Of a DNA stretch of 8,189 nt, positions 1 through 5,747 are shown piece by piece. Under the pieces are notes generated by a model. The model had not been told where the DNA came from and made no database searches. It worked only from the letters and a program-made list of their open reading frames with translations. The stretch's first letter is position 1; every line of letters starts with the position of its first letter. Both the position numbers and the translations under genes were made by a program. This DNA comes from Spirochaetota bacterium (GTDB taxonomy: Bacteria > Spirochaetota > UBA4802 > JAFGJZ01). The stretch is taken from NCBI GenBank assembly GCA_023396615.1, contig JAEWVM010000207.1:1-8189 (forward strand), given 5' to 3'.

Positions 1-26
1 AATAGAGGCATCAAATAGTGCAAAAG

Positions 27-515
27 TCAATTATTAATTTGAAATATTTCACTAATTTTTTGAACCAGAGAATTTTCATCGTAAAGCATCGGCGGCACAT
101 CCGGATATAGAACAATCATTCTAATAACATAAACTACCAGAAAAAGACAAAGAGTTACCGCCCAAAAACGTTTATCAACCATCAATCTGGCTATAACTCT
201 GGTTTTGGAATCAATTCCAAAAAGCTGAAGAGAATATAATGCCAAGATAAGAACTAATGGAACAAAAAGAGGATGAAACTCAAAGGATTTTTGAAACTCA
301 AAATTAAGAAGGTGTTGTCCGGCTCTCGTAAGCCCGCAGCCCGGGCACGGAAAACCTGTAACATTTCTAAAGATACAAAGAGAACGATCGCTAGGAATAA
401 AATACATAACAACAAGGAATATTCCGATCAAAAAGTACAATAATAACAGTTTCTTCTTCTCAATTAAGCGATTTGCAACTTCATACACAGTTGAAACAAT
501 TCTTTTTATAAACAT
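27..515 (-). CDS. DUF2752 family small membrane protein
   Basis: Predicted 162-residue inner-membrane protein. The DUF2752 hallmark is visible: C57-P-G-C60-G61-L-T-R64, followed by H81-P-L in the loop before the second membrane helix. Hydrophobic segments lie at about residues 23-40, 83-99 and 118-137. The biochemical role of DUF2752 is not established; the paired cysteines could bind metal or be redox active, which is inference. I chose the ATG at 515 because AGAAGG sits 6 bases upstream and the stop of the DUF3592-like gene lies only 13 bases before it. The frame stays open upstream to 572, but that extension would overlap the preceding gene by 44 bases and add a basic, non-conserved N-terminus. 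It is the last visible gene of the minus-strand run that starts with the YciO-like gene. Family assignment is confident; function is unknown. Confidence 0.85.
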   Translation of the reverse strand: MFIKRIVSTVYEVANRLIEKKKLLLLYFLIGIFLVVMYFIPSDRSLCIFRNVTGFPCPGCGLTRAGQHLLNFEFQKSFEFHPLFVPLVLILALYSLQLFGIDSKTRVIARLMVDKRFWAVTLCLFLVVYVIRMIVLYPDVPPMLYDENSLVQKISEIFQINN

Positions 516-521
516 TATCCG

Positions 522-527
522 CCTTCT
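522..527 (-). promoter_or_regulatory. Shine-Dalgarno site for the DUF2752 gene
   Basis: AGAAGG on the minus strand, 6 bases before the ATG at 515. It begins 1 base after the stop codon of the preceding gene (529-531), so ribosomes ending there could re-initiate. This decides the start of the DUF2752 gene against the upstream in-frame ATGs. Confidence 0.65.
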
Positions 528-528
528 C

Positions 529-1332
529 TCAGACCTTTGAAAGAAAAACATTTTTGCGGACGTAATTAGCAACAGCCTTGGGCATAAAAATCACAATACA
601 ACCAGCATAAGAAGAACCGGGATTATAAATGACTTCTGTTTGCGTGATATTATCAAAACTCTCAGTTTTATGAGAAGAACCTGACACGATTCGTTCTACT
701 CCGTAAAAATCAGTAAACTTATAATAGAAATTATACACAGATCTGTTTTTCACCTTTATATTAGTCTCTTCTTTCCTAATAAAAACAGCTCTGGTCATTA
801 TTCCGTTCTTAAGCGCCTGTACAACCGGATAATTTTTCTTTAAGGTAAAAACCAAAAGAAATATGCCTACTGCCGGTATGAGAAAAAAAATCAAAGCCCA
901 AAAACCTACCGGCTTAATCATCATTCCTTCTATCCGCGAAAGGGAAGGATCAGTTACAGAATACTCAACTGCAACCTTTGCGCCGCTTTTCAGATCTTTT
1001 TCTGATGAATATGAAACAGCCTCATATTTTTTTTCTTCTATTGAATAACTGAATTTATACGCATAGGTTAAATCATTATTAACATGAATAGATGTTTTTT
1101 CAACCGAAAGAACAACACCTTCGGTTTTCTGAAAAACTTTGCCGAAATTTGTTAAAATAGAAAAATCAACTTGAGGAAGTAAAAATACAAAAGTTACTAG
1201 ACCCAAAAAAAGAAAAATAGTTCCGAGAAGTCCCGGAATATTATTCAACAGCGCATTCAGGATCACAATCAGCGGAACATTACGGTTCTGCGGCGCAAAA
1301 ACACGCCGTGCATTATTTTCGTTCTTCGGCAT
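529..1332 (-). CDS. DUF3592-like membrane protein with two tandem soluble modules
   Basis: Predicted 267-residue membrane protein of unknown function. Two hydrophobic segments are clear, about residues 33-52 and 144-163. Residues about 71-137 form a beta-rich module (GVVLSVEKTSIHV at its start, then Y-x-YKFSYS, then VEYSVTDPS) typical of DUF3592-like proteins. Residues about 181-246 repeat the same plan (AVFIRKEETNIKV, then FYYKFTD, then VIYNPGSS), so the soluble module appears duplicated, once between the helices and once after the second. The start at 1332 is supported by GGAG 5 bases upstream. A 45-base gap separates it from the small membrane-protein gene upstream, and the DUF2752 gene follows after 13 bases. 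No catalytic residues are recognisable. Family assignment rests on pattern and is moderately secure. Confidence 0.75.
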   Translation of the reverse strand: MPKNENNARRVFAPQNRNVPLIVILNALLNNIPGLLGTIFLFLGLVTFVFLLPQVDFSILTNFGKVFQKTEGVVLSVEKTSIHVNNDLTYAYKFSYSIEEKKYEAVSYSSEKDLKSGAKVAVEYSVTDPSLSRIEGMMIKPVGFWALIFFLIPAVGIFLLVFTLKKNYPVVQALKNGIMTRAVFIRKEETNIKVKNRSVYNFYYKFTDFYGVERIVSGSSHKTESFDNITQTEVIYNPGSSYAGCIVIFMPKAVANYVRKNVFLSKV

Positions 1333-1337
1333 AAAGT

Positions 1338-1341
1338 CTCC
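1338..1341 (-). promoter_or_regulatory. Shine-Dalgarno site for the DUF3592-like gene
   Basis: GGAG on the minus strand, 5 bases before the ATG at 1332. The 45-base gap to the preceding stop also holds an imperfect GCCGC...GCGGC inverted repeat (about 1344-1367), too weak and without a T-run to be called a terminator. No convincing promoter was seen in the gap, so co-transcription with the upstream genes is likely. Confidence 0.6.
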
Positions 1342-1377
1342 GGCCGCAAACGATATAAACGGCGGCTTTATTATTTA

Positions 1378-1695
1378 TTAATATTTCTTTCTGTCTTTAT
1401 CGTGATTGAGTTTGTTCATTATGAATACGGCAAAAAAAGCGCCGATAAATGCTGCAATTACATTTACATCCATATCATAAACCAGAAACTGAAGAACGCG
1501 TTTTACCGGCTCAAGAAGAAAACGGTCAAGAATAAAAGCACCAATAAGAGCTCCGAGAACTCCGATGACCATACCGCCGATAAAACCGCCGAAAAGCTCT
1601 TTTCTTTTAACATGAAAAAATATCCAGGAAGAAAGAGCTCCCACACCTAGAATAACAACTATAACCAAAAGTCTGAATAAAAAATCTTTTATCAT
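1378..1695 (-). CDS. Small three-TM glycine-rich membrane protein (GlsB/YeaQ-like)
   Basis: Predicted 105-residue integral membrane protein. Three hydrophobic segments are visible at about 5-27, 35-57 and 77-95. The middle one, GGFIGGMVIGVLGALIGAF, is a glycine-zipper-like stretch resembling GlsB/YeaQ/YmgE stress-associated membrane proteins, a family without a firmly known activity. Similarity is by composition and spacing, so the family name is tentative. The third helix carries a second glycine motif (AAFIGAFFAVF). The start at 1695 lies 1 base after the stop of the YciO-like gene, implying translational coupling; the Shine-Dalgarno match is poor (GGGGC about 9 bases upstream). The in-frame ATG at 1710 is the alternative and would add MGHIE. 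Longer extensions run well into the preceding gene and are unlikely. The C-terminus is short, polar and basic (NHDKDRKKY). Confidence 0.72.
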   Translation of the reverse strand: MIKDFLFRLLVIVVILGVGALSSWIFFHVKRKELFGGFIGGMVIGVLGALIGAFILDRFLLEPVKRVLQFLVYDMDVNVIAAFIGAFFAVFIMNKLNHDKDRKKY

Positions 1696-1696
1696 T

Positions 1697-2317
1697 TCAA
1701 TATGCCCCATGAATAAAATCTGCGCTGCCCTTGCCTTCTCGAAGAACAACTGCTTCGCCGCCTGAAAAATCAACCATAGTCGAAATCTCTGCTCTCTTAC
1801 TGCCACAGTCGAGAATTATGTCAACCTGATTTATGATATGCTTCGGAAGATTGCGCGGATCTGTTTCAAATTCGCCTTCTTCAACATCAAGCCCGGCCGA
1901 TAAAAACGGAACTCCCAACTCCTTTACAATTTCAAGAGCATATAGAGAATCGGGAATTCTTACTCCGATTGTCTTCTGTTTCGTTAATACTATATCCGGC
2001 AGAAGTTTTGAGGCGTTAAATATAAAAGTATAGGGACCCGGAAGAACCTTCCGCATCACTTTGAAAGCGGTATCAGGCATGTTTTTTACATATGAACTCA
2101 TCATCGAAATATCGGAGAAAACAAAGCTTAAAGGCTTTTTGCGGTCAATTTTTTTTATTGAATATATTTTTTCAATCGCGCTTTTGCACCTGATATCGCA
2201 TGCATAGGCATAAACGGTATCTGTAGGATAAATGATAACTCCGCCTTTCCGGAGAATTTCCGCGGCTTGGACAACAACCCTCGCCTTGACGTATTTTTCA
2301 TCGACTTCAATGAACAT
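1697..2317 (-). CDS. yciO: YciO-like Sua5/YrdC family protein (threonylcarbamoyl-AMP synthase family)
   Basis: Predicted 206-residue single-domain cytoplasmic protein of the Sua5/YrdC/YciO superfamily. Known members make threonylcarbamoyl-AMP from threonine, bicarbonate and ATP for the t6A modification of tRNA; YciO-type members are a side branch whose physiological role is less certain. Visible motifs: YPTDTVYAYACD (30-41), IKKIDRKKPLSFVFSD (54-69), LPGPYTFIF (92-100), KTIGVRIP (115-122), LSAG (139-142), DPRN (153-156), STMVDF (179-184) and VLREGKG (191-197). The DPxx, QVDIILDCG and T-M-VDF order matches YciO more than TsaC. The SxN motif of TsaC is not obvious, the site reading LSAGLD, and PTDTVYGLG reads PTDTVYAYA. 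AGGA lies only 2 bases before the ATG at 2317, which is tight. It heads the minus-strand cluster and is divergent from rel. Confidence 0.88.
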   Translation of the reverse strand: MFIEVDEKYVKARVVVQAAEILRKGGVIIYPTDTVYAYACDIRCKSAIEKIYSIKKIDRKKPLSFVFSDISMMSSYVKNMPDTAFKVMRKVLPGPYTFIFNASKLLPDIVLTKQKTIGVRIPDSLYALEIVKELGVPFLSAGLDVEEGEFETDPRNLPKHIINQVDIILDCGSKRAEISTMVDFSGGEAVVLREGKGSADFIHGAY

Positions 2318-2398
2318 GTTCCTTTTTTGCGAACGAAAAAACGTCCGTCAAGAAATAATTTGTTGTCAAATTTAAACACATTTCCTCAAACTGTCGAT
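2318..2398. promoter_or_regulatory. Divergent control region between the YciO-like gene and rel
   Basis: These 81 bases are all that separates two divergent genes, so both promoters must lie here or extend into the coding regions. A minus-strand promoter candidate is listed separately. On the plus strand AATAAT (2354-2359) is a possible -10 for rel, but no good -35 is correctly spaced; TTGCGA (2327-2332) is 21 bases away. No Shine-Dalgarno sequence precedes the rel ATG; the stretch before it is pyrimidine-mixed (TTTCCTCAAACTGTCGAT). Confidence 0.5.
2369..2397 (-). promoter_or_regulatory. Candidate sigma-70-type promoter for the YciO-led cluster
   Basis: On the minus strand TCGACA (2397-2392) and TAAATT (2374-2369) are separated by 17 bases. 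They match the -35 consensus at 5 of 6 and the -10 consensus at 4 of 6 positions. Transcription would start near 2362, giving a leader of roughly 45 bases to the ATG at 2317. The -35 box lies directly against the rel start codon at 2399. Read by eye only; AT-rich sequence makes chance matches common. Confidence 0.35.
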
Positions 2399-4414
2399 AT
2401 GGACAGTTACGCCTTATTAAGCAGGCTGATAACAAAAGTTAAAACCAGCCGTCCGGAAAATGATACAGATCTTATAACAAAAGCTTTCGCTTTCGCTGAA
2501 AGCGCGCACGAAAATCAGAAACGGCGTTCGGGCGAACCATACATAATTCACCCCGTAGAATCAGCTGTTATTCTTTCTGACCTCAAAATGGACACCGCAA
2601 CGATAGCAGCTGCACTTCTTCATGACGTTGTTGAAGACACCAAGTTTTCAATTGAAGATATTAAAACGGAATTCGGTCAGGAAATCGCCGATCTCGTAGA
2701 CGGTGTTACAAAAATTTCATCATTAAATGAAAAAACCAAACAGCGCGATCAGGCCGAAACACTCAGAAAAATGCTGATGGCGACGATAAAAGACGCACGT
2801 GTAATAATCATTAAGCTTGCGGACAGAACCCATAACATGCGCACAATTTCAGCCATGCCGCGGGCAAAACAGGAAAGAATAGCCCAGGAAGTATTTGATA
2901 TCTACGCGCCTCTTGCCGGACGATTGGGTATCTCTCAGATGAGATCCGAACTGGAAGACCTTGCCTTTGAAGTAATTTATCCCGAAGAATACAACGAACT
3001 TAAAACAAAGATATCAGAACGCCGCGAAGAAATGGAAGCCTACATTGAATACATTCAGTCGGAACTATCATCCGCAATTCACAAATCAGGCATGAGCGCT
3101 AATATCACTGGAAGAGTAAAACACTATTATTCAATTTATAAAAAACTAAAAGCCCAGAACAAGTCCCTCGATGACATCTACGACATACGCGCCGTGCGTG
3201 TTCTTACTGACGAAGTCAGATCATGTTATGCGATTCTCGGAATCGTGCATACACTCTGGTCTCCGATTCCGGCGCGCTTTAAGGATTACATCGCGGTTCC
3301 AAAATCAAATCTTTATCAGTCTCTTCATACAACCGTTACCGGACCCGATAATCACTTTCTAGAGATTCAGATACGGACTTTTGAAATGGATAGAACCGCC
3401 GAAATAGGAATCGCCGCTCACTGGGCATATAAAGAAAAAGTTAATGCCGCGAACGAAAACGTCAAATACGTATCACTGCTTCAGGACATAAAAAAATGGC
3501 GCGATGAAATTAAAAACACCAGAGAGTTCATGACAGAACTCAAAATGGACCTTTATAAGGAAGAGATTTTCGCATTCACTCCAAACGGAAAAATTATCAA
3601 ACTTCCTTTCGGCGCGACTCCTGTTGATTTCGCATATTCTATTCATTCCGAAGTCGGAAATCACTGCTCGGGAGCAAGAATAAACAACAAACTGGTTCCG
3701 CTGAAAACGGAAATTCAAAACGGGGACATTGTCGAAATTATAACAACCGCGAACAAAGGCCCGACAGAGTCATGGCTTAAATTCGTCAAATCATCCGGCG
3801 CAAGAAACAAAATCAAAAGCTGGCTTAACCATAAGAAGAAAGAAACTTTGCCTGATTCACAGGAAGAAAAAAAAGAAAAAGCGCAGAAACAGACAAGAGT
3901 ATCCGTTCCTCAGAACGAACTCATCAAGATATCAAAGCTTTCGAACAAAAATAAATCTTCTGTTATAGTCGACGGAAATTCAAATGTTTTGATATCACTT
4001 GCTCAATGCTGTCAGCCGATTCCGGGTGATGAAGTTATCGGATTTATAACGCGCGGCAAGGGCATTTCCGTTCATAAGAAAAACTGTGCATCCATAAAAC
4101 GTCTTGCGCACTCAAGCGAACGCTTCATAAAAATCGTCTGGGCGGAATCAGCCGGTTCTCATCCGGTCAAAATAGCCGTCGAAGCAGAAGACAGACCGAA
4201 TCTTCTCAAAGACATAACCGATAAAATATATCAGATGAATGTTAATATTGTCAAAATGGAAGGTGAAGCAACCAAGAGCGGCAATGCCGAAATGCGCTTC
4301 GTCATTGAAGTAAAATCGATAGAAGAACTGAATGCAATTCTCAAGAAAATACGTGAAACCAAAAATGTCCTTAAGGCATTCAAGGTAAATGAAAAGGTAG
4401 TCATCAAGCAATGA
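2399..4414 (+). CDS. rel: Bifunctional (p)ppGpp synthetase/hydrolase Rel (RelA/SpoT family)
   Basis: Predicted 671-residue long RSH enzyme, which transfers pyrophosphate from ATP to GDP/GTP to make (p)ppGpp and also hydrolyses it, controlling the stringent response. Domains in order: HD hydrolase (about 25-180) with H51, H75-D76, E79-D80, D142 and N146; synthetase (about 235-350) with D262 in YDIRAVR, RFKDYIAVPK (293-302), YQSLHT and E322 in EIQIRT; TGS (about 389-449, EIFAFTPNGKIIKLP); a zinc-finger-like CC motif (C537-C538, H559, C563); and a C-terminal ACT domain from about 596. The R-x-K-D signature is that of bifunctional enzymes rather than synthetase-only RelA. The frame is open back to 2267, but that would run into the YciO-like gene on the other strand. 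The ATG at 2399 places the catalytic residues within two positions of the Streptococcus Rel numbering I recall. No Shine-Dalgarno site is visible. maf overlaps its stop by 4 bases. Confidence 0.95.
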   Translation: MDSYALLSRLITKVKTSRPENDTDLITKAFAFAESAHENQKRRSGEPYIIHPVESAVILSDLKMDTATIAAALLHDVVEDTKFSIEDIKTEFGQEIADLVDGVTKISSLNEKTKQRDQAETLRKMLMATIKDARVIIIKLADRTHNMRTISAMPRAKQERIAQEVFDIYAPLAGRLGISQMRSELEDLAFEVIYPEEYNELKTKISERREEMEAYIEYIQSELSSAIHKSGMSANITGRVKHYYSIYKKLKAQNKSLDDIYDIRAVRVLTDEVRSCYAILGIVHTLWSPIPARFKDYIAVPKSNLYQSLHTTVTGPDNHFLEIQIRTFEMDRTAEIGIAAHWAYKEKVNAANENVKYVSLLQDIKKWRDEIKNTREFMTELKMDLYKEEIFAFTPNGKIIKLPFGATPVDFAYSIHSEVGNHCSGARINNKLVPLKTEIQNGDIVEIITTANKGPTESWLKFVKSSGARNKIKSWLNHKKKETLPDSQEEKKEKAQKQTRVSVPQNELIKISKLSNKNKSSVIVDGNSNVLISLAQCCQPIPGDEVIGFITRGKGISVHKKNCASIKRLAHSSERFIKIVWAESAGSHPVKIAVEAEDRPNLLKDITDKIYQMNVNIVKMEGEATKSGNAEMRFVIEVKSIEELNAILKKIRETKNVLKAFKVNEKVVIKQ

Positions 4415-5007
4415 AGGTTTTTTTAGGTTCAGCAAGCCCGCGCAGAAAAGATATTCTTTCACTCTTCATAAAAGATTTTGAAATATTAAAACCCTCCGCA
4501 GATGAAAGCGTTCTTGAGGGCGAAAGCCCTGAATTCTATTCAATGCGCATAGGAATCGAAAAATGCCTGGCATGCCTTTCATCAATAAACGACAATGAAT
4601 TTCTGCTAATAACTTCCGACACGATTGTAGCGCTTGATGATATTATTCTCGGAAAACCAAAAGACAATGCCGACGCCGCGAAAACCCTTAAAATGCTTTC
4701 CGGAAAAACACACAGGGTAATATCATCGCTGACTCTGCACTATTCTAAAAATTCAGAATATAGAAGAGACACCCATATTGAAACGACTTTTGTAAAATTC
4801 AATAATTTGAACAGTTCAGACATCGAAACATACATGAATAATGTCAATTGCATGGACAAGGCCGGATCATATGCCATTCAGGAAATGGGCAGTTTAATCA
4901 TAGACGGTATATCCGGCTCTCATTCTTCGGTAGTCGGATTTCCTTCCGGTCTTTTTTTCAGAATGCTGACTGAAATGAATATAGCCGGCAGGCTTCTATC
5001 ACTGTGA
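4411..5007 (+). CDS. maf: Maf-family nucleoside triphosphate pyrophosphatase
   Basis: Predicted 198-residue cytoplasmic house-cleaning pyrophosphatase. Maf/YhdE-type enzymes hydrolyse dTTP, UTP and often modified nucleotides to monophosphates, and overproduction of some members blocks septation. Visible signatures: L-G-S-A-S-P-R-R (5-12), S-D-T-I-V (69-73) with the catalytic-type aspartate D70, L-G-K-P (80-83), L-S-G-K-T-H (96-101), D-K-A-G-S-Y-A-I-Q (149-157) and V-V-G-F-P near 178-182. The DKAGxYxIQ form points to the YhdE-like (dTTP/UTP) branch rather than the YceF-like m7GTP branch. The start ATG overlaps the rel stop in an ATGA arrangement, and the nearest purine run (GAAAAGG, 4391-4397) is about 13 bases upstream, so translation is probably coupled to rel. 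Length is normal for the family and no key motif is missing. Confidence 0.95.
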   Translation: MKVFLGSASPRRKDILSLFIKDFEILKPSADESVLEGESPEFYSMRIGIEKCLACLSSINDNEFLLITSDTIVALDDIILGKPKDNADAAKTLKMLSGKTHRVISSLTLHYSKNSEYRRDTHIETTFVKFNNLNSSDIETYMNNVNCMDKAGSYAIQEMGSLIIDGISGSHSSVVGFPSGLFFRMLTEMNIAGRLLSL

Positions 5008-5014
5008 AAAAATA

Positions 5015-5043
5015 TTGACTTTTTCAGCAAAATGAAACAGAAT
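5015..5043 (+). promoter_or_regulatory. Candidate promoter for the HAMP-like gene
   Basis: TTGACT (5015-5020) and CAGAAT (5038-5043) are spaced by 17 bases, matching the -35 and -10 consensus at 5 of 6 and 4 of 6 positions. It lies in the 85-base gap between maf and the gene starting at 5093. That gap contains no clear rho-independent terminator after maf, so read-through from rel-maf is also possible. Visual match only. Confidence 0.35.
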
Positions 5044-5081
5044 CAATTGTATTTTCATAATCCGTTGAAAAAGCATAATGC

Positions 5082-5087
5082 GAGAGG
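5082..5087 (+). promoter_or_regulatory. Shine-Dalgarno site selecting the ATG at 5093
   Basis: GAGAGG lies 5 bases before the ATG at 5093. An in-frame ATG at 5078 would place this site inside the coding region and has no comparable site upstream, so the inner ATG is preferred. Confidence 0.7.
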
Positions 5088-5092
5088 TAATC

Positions 5093-5701
5093 ATGTTTAA
5101 ACGTAAACAGTATATTATAGACAAAGGAATTCAGCTCAGAACAACCTTCACTGCCATCGGATTTACCTTTCTTTGCGTAACTCTTTTCATCGTTCTCATG
5201 GGCGTCTACATAAATGAAACAAACAAACGGATTAGAAATATAATAATAACCGAAGACCAGATTTTTCAGGTCTTGACTACGGTAACAGATTCCGGCTCTG
5301 AAGAACAGACCGCGATGAATGTTGAAATGGCACGCCAGCATCAGACAAATATGGAAACAGTTACTCACATGGTTGAAAAAAACATATGGATAATCTGGGG
5401 AATTATTACGGCAGTATTTTTAAGCGGAATAATATTCTTTTTCATACTGATCATTCAGACTCACAGAATCGCGGGTCCAATCTATGTGATGACCTATTAT
5501 ATGAAGGAATTCCTTGACGGAAGAAAACACGAGCATCTCCGTCCTCTTAGAAAACATGACCAGCTGAAGGATTTTTATCAGTTATTCAAAGAATTTATGG
5601 CTAAAATAAATTCAGGTAAACCTGCAAAACTCACAGCTCCGGCAGTTAAAAAAGCAGTAAAGAAAACAACCGCGAAAAAGACCGTCAGAAAGAAAAAATA
5701 A
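5093..5701 (+). CDS. Two-TM HAMP-like membrane protein with lysine-rich tail
   Basis: Predicted 202-residue inner-membrane protein. A basic N-terminus (FKRKQYIIDKGIQLR, 2-16) precedes TM1 at about 20-40. A roughly 55-residue extracytoplasmic segment follows, then TM2 at about 97-121. After TM2 comes a HAMP-like linker of about 124-172 with RIAGPIYVM, then the LRPLRKHDQLKDFYQLFKEFM helix. The C-terminal 27 residues are rich in lysine, alanine and threonine (KKAVKKTTAKKTVRKKK at the end), resembling histone H1 or bacterial H1-like tails. This matches the N-terminal half of a chemoreceptor or sensor kinase, but no methyl-accepting, kinase, GGDEF or other output domain follows, and the stop is followed by convergent genes rather than a broken continuation. 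Small proteins with an xxIDKxxQLR start and a RIAGP HAMP are known as uncharacterised relatives of chemoreceptors. The function is not known; the tail could bind nucleic acid or acidic lipids (inference). Confidence 0.75.
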   Translation: MFKRKQYIIDKGIQLRTTFTAIGFTFLCVTLFIVLMGVYINETNKRIRNIIITEDQIFQVLTTVTDSGSEEQTAMNVEMARQHQTNMETVTHMVEKNIWIIWGIITAVFLSGIIFFFILIIQTHRIAGPIYVMTYYMKEFLDGRKHEHLRPLRKHDQLKDFYQLFKEFMAKINSGKPAKLTAPAVKKAVKKTTAKKTVRKKK

Positions 5702-5713
5702 ATTTCACCAATA

Positions 5714-5741
5714 CCGGATTCCTATTCAGTTAAGAATCCGG
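5714..5741. terminator. Hairpin between convergent genes, possible bidirectional terminator
   Basis: CCGGATTC (5714-5721) and GAATCCGG (5734-5741) form a perfect 8-bp stem with a 12-base loop, midway between the plus-strand stop at 5701 and the minus-strand stop at 5748. The position is ideal for ending both transcripts. Neither side has a good T-run immediately after the stem, so it is not a classical intrinsic terminator. Confidence 0.5.
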
Positions 5742-5747
5742 CAACAT

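Noticed and set aside
516..572. Longer N-terminus for the DUF2752 protein
   Set aside because: It overlaps the end of the DUF3592-like gene, whereas the ATG at 515 has a well-spaced AGAAGG.
863..1048. Small plus-strand open frames opposite the membrane-protein genes, for example at 863-1048 and 1402-1650
   Set aside because: They lie fully antisense to well-supported genes, have no recognisable domain or ribosome site, and read as shadows.
1344..1367. GCCGC/GCGGC inverted repeat as a terminator or attenuator upstream of the DUF3592-like gene
   Set aside because: The stem is only 5 bp with a long loop and no following T-run.
1696..1806. Longer N-terminus for the small glycine-rich membrane protein
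   Set aside because: The extension is the out-of-frame shadow of the YciO-like gene's 3' end; stop/start coupling favours 1695, with 1710 the only reasonable alternative.
2267..2398. 44-residue N-terminal extension of rel from an ATG at 2267
   Set aside because: It would overlap the 5' part of the YciO-like gene on the opposite strand and leave no promoter space. The ATG at 2399 aligns the HD-domain catalytic residues with known Rel numbering.
3473..3718. Minus-strand open frames inside rel and across the rel/maf junction (3473-3718, 4148-4462)
   Set aside because: They are antisense to conserved TGS and ACT coding sequence and have compositions typical of shadow frames.
5024..5368. Minus-strand open frame opposite the HAMP-like gene
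   Set aside because: The plus-strand gene has a good Shine-Dalgarno site and recognisable architecture; the antisense frame has neither.
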